Below the pieces are notes generated by a model. It saw nothing but the letters and a program-made list of their open reading frames with translations. It had not been told where the DNA came from and did not search any database. Positions 1 through 7,094 of a stretch of DNA of 64,000 bases are shown here, piece after piece (the first letter of the stretch is position 1; each line of letters starts with the position of its first letter). The DNA comes from JAPLHP01 sp963720375 (GTDB lineage Bacteria > Chloroflexota > Dehalococcoidia > UBA2247 > RBG-13-53-26), in assembly GCA_963720375.1 (NCBI GenBank), contig CAVRFM010000008.1, positions 62,001-126,000 of the forward strand, written 5' to 3'. The position numbers and the translations under genes are program-made.

Positions 1-22
1 TGTCCCCTCAATCAACCTCTCT

Positions 23-733
23 TCAATGCCTCACTGGCGGCTGCACTTTTCCTTCGATATTCATTTCATAATAGCGCTTTACCGACCGAACACCTTCATC
101 CAGACAGGTGAGGACTGTTGTTAATGTCTCGTTGTCTTCAAATGGGTGAGGGGCCAGGACTGCACCCTGAACGTAGCGCTGGCCGCAGGCTTCGATAGCC
201 CTCCCAAGGAGGATACCGGCATAGGTCAAAGGTTGTCCTCCGCTGTCATTCTCCCGGTTCCACTGCACATCCATACTCATGAAGTCTTTAACATCCTGTG
301 CCGTCATGGCAGAGACCTCTGCGTCGCGAGTACAGAGAAATTTATTGATGACGCTCAGCATACTTGAGGCAGCACTCTCAAGAGAGGCTCTTCTTGCATC
401 TGCGGGAACCTCCGGTTGAACCTCAATGGTCCTGAACCAAACAGAGATCATATGTGCACTGCATACCTTGGTGAGGGAGAGGGCCTTTTGGTCGTCACCC
501 TTGCCCCAGGCTTTCTTGACCGCATCGACTTCCCGGATCAGAGCCTGCGCTGCCGATGTACCTCCGATAAGCCACGCCATATGAACCATATATTCATAAT
601 CTTCAGTCACATATCCCCTTATTTTGTATTTCTGGCGAAGCATCTCAGCGATTCCGTCTGAAGCGTAGAGGAAAAGGCGCTTGGTCACACGCTGTGGCGC
701 CTCATCGAATAGCGGTGGACACCATGATGACAT
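23..733 (-). CDS. hypothetical protein at the end of the ars operon
   Basis: This is a 236-residue soluble protein whose family I do not recognise. The start is well supported: a GGAGG ribosome site lies seven bases before the ATG. It has no signal peptide or membrane segment. It appears mostly helical, with scattered cysteines (C5, and others in the middle and C-terminal third) that form no metal-binding pattern. It lies 119 bases beyond hypC on the same strand, so it could be the last gene of the long leftward operon or an independent unit. No function is proposed. Confidence 0.6.
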   Translation of the reverse strand: MSSWCPPLFDEAPQRVTKRLFLYASDGIAEMLRQKYKIRGYVTEDYEYMVHMAWLIGGTSAAQALIREVDAVKKAWGKGDDQKALSLTKVCSAHMISVWFRTIEVQPEVPADARRASLESAASSMLSVINKFLCTRDAEVSAMTAQDVKDFMSMDVQWNRENDSGGQPLTYAGILLGRAIEACGQRYVQGAVLAPHPFEDNETLTTVLTCLDEGVRSVKRYYEMNIEGKVQPPVRH

Positions 734-852
734 TTACACCTCCTTGAAGCAAACGACATCCCTTGCGAGAGGAACAATATCCTGATGTTCAGAAGAGAGT
801 CTAGCATTCAATACTAAGCAATCTGTGGTCGCATAGGCTTGAGGCCGACAGA

Positions 853-1077
853 TTACCGAGTTTGTGCCTCGGCTATCTCCTTGAACAGTCTGAGGGTTTC
901 CTCTGCTTCCTCTTTATCGATGACATTGATAGCATACCCGACGTGAAGCAGCACATAATCACCTACCTTTGCCTCCGGAGTGAGCACGATGCTAGCCCTG
1001 CGTCCCACTCCACCAACCTCCACCTCAGCCTCATATCCCTCTACGGACTTCACCCTTGCTGGAATTGCCAAGCACAT
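853..1077 (-). CDS. hypC: HypC/HupF-type hydrogenase maturation chaperone
   Basis: The 74-residue protein begins MCLAIPARV, the invariant HypC start in which Cys2 binds the iron of the nascent [NiFe] centre. The central part (EVEVGGVGRRASI, then VGDYVLLHVGYAINVID) follows the family pattern of a small OB-fold barrel with a C-terminal helix. In the known pathway HypC works with HypD, carrying the Fe(CN)2CO unit to the hydrogenase large subunit. No other hyp gene or hydrogenase subunit lies in this window; its neighbour is the arsenite exporter gene, so the copy is an orphan. Family identity is clear. Whether it serves a hydrogenase here is not known. Confidence 0.9.
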   Translation of the reverse strand: MCLAIPARVKSVEGYEAEVEVGGVGRRASIVLTPEAKVGDYVLLHVGYAINVIDKEEAEETLRLFKEIAEAQTR

Positions 1078-1131
1078 AGGTCAGACCTCCTGCAGACTTT
1101 GATAACCCCTGTGGCCTTCGTCTACTCTCTG

Positions 1132-2211
1132 TCACCTCCGTGCTTCAACCTGGAAATACCTCCGTTGGAAGTAGAGAGCCACGCTCACCAGACTGATCAG
1201 CACCGGCACCTCCACCAGTGGGCCGATGACTGCTGCAAAAGCCTCCCCCGAGCTGATGCCGAAGACTGCCACCGCCACGGCAATAGCCAGCTCAAAGTTA
1301 TTGCTGGCGGCCGTAAAGGCAATGGTGGCCGTTCGAGCATAGTTGGCCCCAATCCTCTTGCCCATGTAGAAGGACATGAAGAACATAATCAGGAAGTAGA
1401 TCAGCAGCGGAAGGGCTATCCGCAGCACATCAAGAGGCAGCCTGACTATTACGTCACCCTTGAGAGAGAACATCACGACAATGGTAAACAGGAGAGCGAT
1501 AAGGGTGATGGGGCTGATCCTGGGGATAAAGCTCTTTTCATACCACTCTCGCCCTCTAGACCGGACCAGCGCAAAACGTGTGAGCATACCACCAAAGAAG
1601 GGTATACCCAGGTAGATAAACACACTCTTGGCAATTTCACCGATGGTCACATGCACCTCCGAGCCCTCCTGGCCGAAGTACTTGGGCAGCACGGTCACAA
1701 AGATATAAGCATAGACCGAGTACAACAGAATCTGAAAAATGGAGTTGAAGGCTACAAGGCCAGCGGCATACTCGCTGTCGCCCTTGGCCAACTCGTTCCA
1801 CACGATGACCATGGCAATGCAGCGGGCCAAACCGATCATTATCAGCCCGACCATGTAGTCCGGTTTGTCCCACACCACCCCCAGGAATAGAATGGCCAGG
1901 AAGAACATCAGTACCGGGCCGATGATCCAGTTCTGCACCAGGGAGAGTCCCAGGACACGCCAGTCACGGAAAATGCGGCCCATCTCCTCGTACCTCACCT
2001 TGGCCAGCGGCGGATACATCATCAGAATGAGGCCGATGGCAATGGGTATCGAAGTGGTTCCTACCGAAAGCTTGGTGGTGAAATCAGCCACACCCGGCAC
2101 GAAATGCCCCAGTGTGACTCCAAAGGCCATGGCCAAAAATATCCACAGGGTCAGAAAGCGATCGAGTAGAGAAAGCCGCCTGGCCGCACCTTGCGGCTCA
2201 GTGTCTTCTAT
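1132..2211 (-). CDS. acr3: ACR3-family arsenite efflux permease
   Basis: This is an integral membrane protein of the bile/arsenite/riboflavin transporter superfamily that exports As(III) using the membrane potential. The ACR3 signatures are present, including PIAIGLILMMYPPLAKV, GLARCIAMVIVWN with the conserved cysteine, and TAASNNFELAIAVAV near the C-terminus. About ten hydrophobic segments are visible. Typical ACR3 residues (RRLSLLDRFLTLWIFLAMAFG) extend upstream of the first possible TTG start at 2136, back to the stop at 2224-2226. In that stretch no ATG, GTG or TTG exists. An ATA at 2209-2211 sits seven bases after GGGAG and gives 359 residues, the usual family length, so I place the start there with low certainty. 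It is part of the ars operon. Confidence 0.85.
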   Translation of the reverse strand: MEDTEPQGAARRLSLLDRFLTLWIFLAMAFGVTLGHFVPGVADFTTKLSVGTTSIPIAIGLILMMYPPLAKVRYEEMGRIFRDWRVLGLSLVQNWIIGPVLMFFLAILFLGVVWDKPDYMVGLIMIGLARCIAMVIVWNELAKGDSEYAAGLVAFNSIFQILLYSVYAYIFVTVLPKYFGQEGSEVHVTIGEIAKSVFIYLGIPFFGGMLTRFALVRSRGREWYEKSFIPRISPITLIALLFTIVVMFSLKGDVIVRLPLDVLRIALPLLIYFLIMFFMSFYMGKRIGANYARTATIAFTAASNNFELAIAVAVAVFGISSGEAFAAVIGPLVEVPVLISLVSVALYFQRRYFQVEARR

Positions 2212-2268
2212 CGGTGATCTCCCTTAATCCATAAGATTGTCTTCAGTGGCATGCCTCCACAATTTATG

Positions 2269-3183
2269 TCATGTTCTGCCGGCCAGAACCTCGTCGATAG
2301 CAGCTATCAAATCCGCTTTATTCAGCGGACCTTCAAGGCGCCAGGGCTCTATATATCCTCCCCTGTTCTTACCCGTGATCACCAGAGTGGTGGGGAAGAT
2401 ATGCAAATTGAATTCTTCTACAGCGATATGCGCATTGAGTTCTTCTTCAGCGTCGGGCTGCTGTCCACAATTGAGCCGAATGAAGGAGACTGACTGATAC
2501 TGCTGCTCCAACTCAGCGATGATTTCGTAGCCGGCAGAGTTTCCTTTCCAGAAGAACACGACTACGACTCTGTTATTCTGCAGAGCACTGTCAATATCGG
2601 TATCCAGCGGGCTCTTTGGTGTGCCCCATAAAGAGACAGCTACTATCATGGCAATAACGATGATGGTTACCCCGAGCGCAAATCTGGCCGACCCACGCAG
2701 GCCCGGGATATCCTTCCCTTTCCCCAGAAAGCGCCCCAGGCCCAAAGAGTTTGCCTTGGCCCGGTGATACAGCAACAACACCGCCACCAGCAGCATGGCA
2801 ATATCGATCGTCAAAGAAACAGGGTGGCTCAGTTGGACCAGCCCTCCCAGGCAGGAGCAGAACTCTCCCACATCGTGGAACAGGGCATAGACATTGGCGA
2901 TGGTGAAGCTTATGACAAGCGGGATGGTGAGCGCAGATGCAAAAGTTGAGAATAACCCCAGAACCAAAGAACAGCCAATAAAGAGCTCCGCCCAGGGCAG
3001 TACGGTGCCATAGAACCGGGCCAGGCCCTCAGGCAGCAGACCATATTTCAGAAGATCATCAATGAATACAGTCGGGTGCTGTAGCTTGCCGACAGCCGAG
3101 ACAATAAAGAGCACGCCGAGAGCCAGGCGCAGGGCAGTGACCAGCCATACATTTCCGGTAATCTGCTTCAAACTGTTTTTCAT
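2269..3183 (-). CDS. DoxX/MauE-type membrane protein fused to a thioredoxin-like domain
   Basis: The first about 150 residues carry four hydrophobic helices of the DoxX/MauE type (ALRLALGVLFIVSAVGKL, then LPWAELFIGCSLVLGLF). MauE/DoxX proteins are linked to quinone-dependent or disulfide redox chemistry. A further membrane helix near residue 170 (FALGVTIIVIAMIVAVSLW) leads into a C-terminal domain with a thioredoxin-like pattern: VVVVFFWKGNSAG, then FIRLNCGQQ, then a cis-proline motif IFPTTLVI. The usual CxxC is absent: the active-site position reads WKGNSAG. The domain is therefore unlikely to be a normal disulfide reductase. It lies between the corrinoid-like gene and acr3 in the same operon, and its link to arsenic is inferred from context. 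Confidence 0.7.
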   Translation of the reverse strand: MKNSLKQITGNVWLVTALRLALGVLFIVSAVGKLQHPTVFIDDLLKYGLLPEGLARFYGTVLPWAELFIGCSLVLGLFSTFASALTIPLVISFTIANVYALFHDVGEFCSCLGGLVQLSHPVSLTIDIAMLLVAVLLLYHRAKANSLGLGRFLGKGKDIPGLRGSARFALGVTIIVIAMIVAVSLWGTPKSPLDTDIDSALQNNRVVVVFFWKGNSAGYEIIAELEQQYQSVSFIRLNCGQQPDAEEELNAHIAVEEFNLHIFPTTLVITGKNRGGYIEPWRLEGPLNKADLIAAIDEVLAGRT

Positions 3184-3229
3184 TCTCCCCCCTGTGAACA
3201 GGATATCCCCTACCCCCTATAGTTTATCG

Positions 3230-4063
3230 TCATTCCAGAAGCTTGGCCAACGCCTGGCGGTCAGCGGCATACTCCGGCTGATCTAACAAAGGACAATCTT
3301 CAAGGCATACCTTACCCCTGACCAGCTCGATAGCAAAGGCAAGGCACGTCGGTTTGCCGCACTTCTTACAATTGGTCCTGGGCAGGAGCCTTTGAAGCGT
3401 AAACCCCATGCTCAAATTTGCCTTACCGGGTTCCATGCTCTGCTGGGGCTGGGCCAACCTGGACACGATTTTATGGAATATCGCTGGCTCCGGATATGCC
3501 CCCATGTCGTAGAGAGTATGGCCCATGAATATTACCGGGTTCTCCTGGTAACAGCTCCAGACCGCCTTCTCTATCACCTTGGGGCTAAGCCCGATGGTCC
3601 TCACATCCCTTTCTCCCGGCTGGCATAGGAGGTTGATGATGCTGACGATCTGCTTGTTGAACCTCCCTATCACCTCCAAGGGAATATTGCTCAGATATGG
3701 GGTCGGGGCTTCAGAGCCTATGATCTGCTTCTTGTCGTCCACCCCGTTTTGTTTCAGTGACAGCAACGATTCCCCCGGGAGGTGTCCGGTGGACTCCCTG
3801 CCACACAGCACGATATAGCGGATGTTCGGGTTGGCCACAATGTTGCAGATAACTTTCTCCAGCCCAATGTTTTCTGTTTGCAGCATTCCCGACATGGCAG
3901 CGCCGGCATCCACCCCGGCCATCACCAGTTCGTTCAATTCAGAGGGTATGGCAGAATCAAAGGTGTCCAGAATAACGCAGACAGCCACCGGAGAGTAATC
4001 ATTACCCCTTACATAGCGGCCTTCCTCCGGGGGATAGCTATCCGCGGGCTTGACTTTGAGCAT
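3230..4063 (-). CDS. MtrA-like corrinoid-binding domain fused to a 4Fe-4S domain
   Basis: Residues about 20-195 resemble tetrahydromethanopterin S-methyltransferase subunit A (MtrA), including YIVLCGRESTGHLPGESLL, a downstream NGVD, and IPLEVIGRFNKQ. The histidine of GHLPG (about residue 94) corresponds to the MtrA corrinoid ligand. The C-terminal 45 residues hold a CxxCGxxTC...C pattern (NCKKCGKPTCLAFA and then EDCPLL). This is the small [4Fe-4S] domain found in corrinoid Fe-S proteins, where it keeps cobalt reduced. No membrane anchor like that of MtrA is seen. The protein may therefore be a soluble methyl-transferring corrinoid protein. Its position between arsC and the DoxX fusion suggests a role with arsenic or selenium, which is inference. 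Confidence 0.75.
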   Translation of the reverse strand: MLKVKPADSYPPEEGRYVRGNDYSPVAVCVILDTFDSAIPSELNELVMAGVDAGAAMSGMLQTENIGLEKVICNIVANPNIRYIVLCGRESTGHLPGESLLSLKQNGVDDKKQIIGSEAPTPYLSNIPLEVIGRFNKQIVSIINLLCQPGERDVRTIGLSPKVIEKAVWSCYQENPVIFMGHTLYDMGAYPEPAIFHKIVSRLAQPQQSMEPGKANLSMGFTLQRLLPRTNCKKCGKPTCLAFAIELVRGKVCLEDCPLLDQPEYAADRQALAKLLE

Positions 4064-4143
4064 CCTGCTTCACCCAATATCTGCAACTTGTCGAGCCTTC
4101 TGAACCTACCGATTTGCCTCCGCGCGTTTTCTGCGCCTTGACT

Positions 4144-4558
4144 TCAAGCAGATGTTCTTTGGCCATTTCCTCCCTCTCGAGTCAGGAGTCCAACAACCCT
4201 CGACTTTATCTCATCTCGTATCTCTCTCACCTTTTCCAGTGGTCTACCCACCGGGTCTTCCAGATCCCAATCTTCGGTCTTAACAAAAGCCGCCGGGCAT
4301 AATCCCTCTGCTCCACACCCCATGATGACAACCATGTCAGCCTGATCCAGCATCTCATCGGTCAGCGCTTTTGGCCTCTGACCGCTGATGTCGATGCCTA
4401 CCTCTCGCATGGCCTCAACCACACAGGGTCAACAGCTTAGCAGGTTTGGTGCCTGCCGAAAACGCCCTTGCTTCTCCCTTGGCAAGGTGGTTGAAAAAGG
4501 CCTCAGCCATCTGGCTGCGGGCGGCATTATGAACGCAGATAAAGAGCACTTTCCTCAT
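4144..4558 (-). CDS. arsC: arsenate reductase ArsC, thioredoxin-coupled type, frame-disrupted
   Basis: The N-terminal part (KVLFICVHNAARSQMAEAFF) carries the CX5R phosphatase loop of low-molecular-weight-phosphatase-type arsenate reductases. The C-terminal part (GIDISGQRPKAL, VIMGCGAEGLCPAAF, DWDLEDPVG) carries the two further catalytic cysteines. They are in different frames: the reading frame breaks at about 4422-4437, where the family expects KPA...VDPVVVEAM. Restoring two missing bases there gives a 138-residue protein with the expected sequence; removing one base also rejoins the frames but fits less well. The ATG at 4558 has an AGAGAGG site. The enzyme reduces arsenate to arsenite with thioredoxin. 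It is either a recent pseudogene or a sequence error, and error is favoured because both halves are well conserved. Confidence 0.85.
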
Positions 4559-4716
4559 GTGACCTCTCTGGCGCGAGCCTCTTCCGTACCTTCTTTTCGA
4601 CTGGGCTACCACCTAACCAGTCAGTACTTGATCAACCGCAACAGGATGAATCGCCGCTGTCACGAGCGGCTGTGCTTGATCCCCCTCAGGTGCAACCGCT
4701 TCCGGCAATAGCGCTC

Positions 4717-5028
4717 TCAGACGCGTCTTGCTTTGCCTCGTTCATCACGCGCCGCAGGCCGAGCGGGGCGCGCCTGGTACTTCCGCATCTTCTCGATGAT
4801 CTCCTCATTTCGTGGCAGTCGCCCGCCCTCCCTGCGATTGGAGTAGATGACCCCATCATCGACATACACATCAAACAGGCCAACGGGACCCTTCTTCAAG
4901 TCTGGCACTATGCCACACTCATTTTCAACGGCAACCGCCAAACTGGCGGCTGTAGCCAAGAAACCTCACTCGGCGCAGTAAACGATCTCCACCTTTGTTG
5001 GTTTCCATACTTTGTCTGTCTTGCTCAT
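4717..5028 (-). CDS. SelW/Rdx-family protein with an in-frame TGA, probable selenoprotein
   Basis: Read through TGA at 4966-4968, the gene encodes 103 residues starting MSKTDKVWKPTKVEIVYCAEU. The TGA falls exactly on the second redox position of the Rdx motif CxxC/CxxU (C-A-E-U). What follows is fully Rdx-like: LATAASLAVAVENECG, then KKGPVGLFDVYVDDG, then REGGRLPRNEEIIEKM. The ATG at 5026-5028 has AGGGGG six bases upstream. No good start lies between the TGA and the conserved core, so a protein starting after it would lose the redox motif. A short hairpin follows the TGA at bacterial SECIS distance. Rdx proteins are small thioredoxin-fold oxidoreductases. The ars operon setting suggests thiol redox support for arsenate or arsenical metabolism. 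Confidence 0.85.
4930..4968 (-). promoter_or_regulatory. candidate bacterial SECIS hairpin after the selW TGA
   Basis: On the minus strand the TGA at 4968-4966 is followed after 16 bases by CCGCCA-GTT-TGGCGG (4949-4935). This is a six-pair stem with a three-base loop that starts with G. The stem can extend outward by G-U, A-U and C-G pairs. The loop begins 22 bases after the TGA, within the spacing reported for bacterial SECIS elements, which SelB binds. The pairing is seen directly; its function is inferred. Confidence 0.55.
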
Positions 5029-5092
5029 GACATTCCCCCTTCTGCAATTTCGCCTTGCGATTCAAACCATCCTCATAGGAGATCTCGCCTCC

Positions 5093-5359
5093 TTACGTTT
5101 TCTGGCTTCGTTCCTCTTTCTCCAAGGCGTTGATAATCAATTGGGTTACCTCTGCCTTATTCGGCACCCGACCGGAGCAGACCAGTTCTTCGTTGATCAC
5201 CAGTCCTGGGGTGGCCAAGATAGGGTAACTCATGATCTTCTTGATGTCCTTCACCTCTTCAATGCTGGCGTCAATGGCCAGATCCTTCACCACTTCTCGC
5301 ACCACCTTCTCCAGCTTCTGGCAGTTGGCACATCCGGGTCCCAATGTCTTAATGTTCAC
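5093..5359 (-). CDS. small thioredoxin-like redox-active disulfide protein
   Basis: This 88-residue protein is of the compact glutaredoxin/thioredoxin type. It has MNIKTLGPGCANCQKLEKVV with a CxxC (C10, C13) after the first strand, and a cis-proline segment ATPGLVINEELVCSGRVP. It matches the 'redox-active disulfide protein 2' family often found beside ArsP-type permeases. It begins with GTG, and GGGAGG lies six bases upstream. It could supply electrons to the adjacent ArsC or to the SelW-like protein; that pairing is inferred from the operon. Confidence 0.85.
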   Translation of the reverse strand: MNIKTLGPGCANCQKLEKVVREVVKDLAIDASIEEVKDIKKIMSYPILATPGLVINEELVCSGRVPNKAEVTQLIINALEKEERSQKT

Positions 5360-5435
5360 AATTACCTCCCTTTGAAATGAAACTCAATTTACCCAACTGG
5401 TTGTCATATTTCACTCGAATCTTGATCGGATTCAT

Positions 5436-6524
5436 TTACAGAATGGCATTAAAGAGGTAGCCGATGATTATTATGCCTATCGCTACCACTCCGACAAATA
5501 CGGCAATGAGTTGCCATTTGAGCACCTTGCGCAAGATCATTGTCTCCGGAAGCGAAAGCCCAATGACGGCCATCATGAATGCAAGCGCTGTCCCCAGTGC
5601 AGCGCCTTTCTCTATGAGCGCCTGCACCACCGGGACGATACCGGCTGCATTGGAATACATGGGCACACCGATCAATACCGCTGCCGGGACGCTCCACCAA
5701 GCGTCTTTCCCCATGAACCTGGCCAGAACACCTTCCGGCACATACCCGTGAATGGCAGCTCCAACGCCGATTCCGATCAGAACGTATGGCCAGACCTTGC
5801 TCACAATATCACGCACGGCGTTCAGGCCGTAGCGTATCCTGTCCTCAAGTGTCATATTTGGTGCTATGGAGGAGGCTTGAGCCATCTGGATTTCAGAAAC
5901 CCAGCCCTCGATGTACTTTTCCATCTTGAGTTTGCCTATTACCCATCCGGCAATGATAGCTATGGCCATCCCGGTAGCCACATAGATCAGACCAATGCGG
6001 AAGCCGAACAATCCAATGAGGAGAACCAGGGCCACCTCATTGATCATCGGAGAGGCGATCAGGAAGGTGAATGTGACGCCCAGAGGGATTCCTGCTTCCA
6101 CAAAGCCAATGAAGAGCGGGACAGCCGAGCAGGAACAGAACGGTGTCACTACGCCTAGCCCACCTGCAAGCACGTTGCCCACAATCTGACGTTTTCCTGC
6201 TAGAATCTGGCGTGTTCGTTCCGGGGTGAAAAAGGATCTGATGATTCCTACCACGAGGACGACCATGACCAGAAGGAGTATTACTTTCGGTGCATCAAAC
6301 AGAAAGAAGGCGACACTGCTGCCGAGATGGCTTGAAGGAGCCAGCCCAAAAACATCATACGTAATGAAATTGGCCACCCTTTGCAGCACGAGGTAAAGAA
6401 ACAACCATGCAGCAAACCCGATACCAAGCTTGATAAATAGCTTGGACCTGCTCCCCCTTAGCCTGCTAGAAGCCAATGAAACTGGAGGGGTGGCTTCACA
6501 ATTGCATGTGTCACCTTGTTTCAT
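5436..6524 (-). CDS. arsP: ArsP-type permease (UPF0718/DUF318)
   Basis: This is a polytopic membrane protein of 362 residues with about eight hydrophobic segments. It has the family hallmark FCSCSAVPLFIGFVEAGIPLG, followed by SPMINEVALVLL, and in the second half GVPMYSNAAGIVPVVQAL. Known ArsP proteins export trivalent organoarsenicals such as methylarsenite. The cytosolic N-terminus has a Cys-x-Cys (TCNCE). It is the first gene after the operator at 6555-6572 and the thioredoxin gene follows 76 bases later, so it likely heads the structural part of the operon. Substrate is inferred from the family. Confidence 0.85.
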   Translation of the reverse strand: MKQGDTCNCEATPPVSLASSRLRGSRSKLFIKLGIGFAAWLFLYLVLQRVANFITYDVFGLAPSSHLGSSVAFFLFDAPKVILLLVMVVLVVGIIRSFFTPERTRQILAGKRQIVGNVLAGGLGVVTPFCSCSAVPLFIGFVEAGIPLGVTFTFLIASPMINEVALVLLIGLFGFRIGLIYVATGMAIAIIAGWVIGKLKMEKYIEGWVSEIQMAQASSIAPNMTLEDRIRYGLNAVRDIVSKVWPYVLIGIGVGAAIHGYVPEGVLARFMGKDAWWSVPAAVLIGVPMYSNAAGIVPVVQALIEKGAALGTALAFMMAVIGLSLPETMILRKVLKWQLIAVFVGVVAIGIIIIGYLFNAIL

Positions 6525-6554
6525 TATATTTAGACCTCGTTAAATCCTTCGCTA

Positions 6555-6572
6555 TATGCGCATTAGCGCATA
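6555..6572. promoter_or_regulatory. ArsR-type operator between arsR and arsP
   Basis: A perfect inverted repeat, TATGCGC-ATTA-GCGCATA, lies in the 68-base gap between arsR and arsP. The half-site TATATGCGCAT recurs upstream of arsR at 6970-6993. Its position and symmetry fit a SmtB/ArsR dimer site controlling arsP and the genes after it. Confidence 0.7.
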
Positions 6573-6592
6573 AATAAGACAAAAAGAGAGAG

Positions 6593-6955
6593 CTATGCTA
6601 CTGTGCACTCCTGTACGCAACCTGGGCCAACGCGCTTGGCACTCTTGAGTCGCTTCTTGTCCTGCACCACTAGGTCATTGCCCACAAGTCCTTCCCTCAC
6701 AGCCTCGATCAGATTGGCATAATAGGGATTCATCTCCTCTTTATCTATCGAGTACAGCGACCACAGCCCGTCCTTCCTCAACTTCAGGAAACCAGCATCA
6801 TGCAGAATACTGAGGTTGCGTGAAGCCCTGGTCTGGGAGATCTCCAGCGCCTGCATCACCTCACAAACACAGCACTCCCTCTCCAGCAGCAGGTTCAGTA
6901 TCCTCAGCCGGGTCTCGTCCGACAATGCCTTCATCGTTTTGACCATTTCATACAT
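6593..6955 (-). CDS. arsR: ArsR/SmtB-family transcriptional repressor
   Basis: This is a 120-residue winged-helix protein: MKALSDETRLRILNLLLERECCVCEVMQALEISQTRASRNLSILHDAGFLKLRKDGLWSLYSI in register with ArsR (about residues 8-75). The ECCVCEV segment in the third helix supplies the As(III)-sensing cysteines typical of ArsR. A C-terminal CVQEC (near residue 114) may add ligands. Such repressors leave DNA when As(III) binds. It is the most upstream gene of the leftward operon. Inverted repeats lie just upstream and just downstream, so it probably controls itself and arsP. Confidence 0.95.
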   Translation of the reverse strand: MYEMVKTMKALSDETRLRILNLLLERECCVCEVMQALEISQTRASRNLSILHDAGFLKLRKDGLWSLYSIDKEEMNPYYANLIEAVREGLVGNDLVVQDKKRLKSAKRVGPGCVQECTVA

Positions 6956-6969
6956 CTTGAAACCTCATA

Positions 6970-6993
6970 CTATATGCGCATCTCCGCCTATAG
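6970..6993. promoter_or_regulatory. ArsR-type operator upstream of arsR
   Basis: CTATATGCGCATCTCCGCCTATAG is an imperfect inverted repeat 15 bases before the arsR start. It shares TATATGCGCAT with the repeat at 6555. A -10-like TATAGT on the minus strand overlaps it, so bound ArsR would block its own promoter. Confidence 0.6.
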
Positions 6994-7045
6994 TTTACCA
7001 CAACACCTGGAATGTGCACAATCGACCTGATATCCCAAGAACACA

Positions 7046-7069
7046 AGAGGCACGGCATGCCGTGCCTCT
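7046..7069. repeat. 24-base perfect palindrome with GGCACGG...CCGTGCC arms
   Basis: A perfect palindrome with core GCACGGCATGCCGTGC lies between the lipoprotein gene end and the arsR promoter. The same core is found at 26330-26351. It can fold into a strong hairpin and may end transcription of the lipoprotein gene, although no clear T-tract follows. Confidence 0.6.
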
Positions 7070-7094
7070 CTAAATCTGCAGGAAAGTCAGCAGA

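Noticed and set aside
862..1890. A long rightward open frame opposite hypC and acr3
   Set aside because: It runs antisense to two clearly recognised genes, and its protein is low-complexity His/Gln-rich, typical of a shadow frame.
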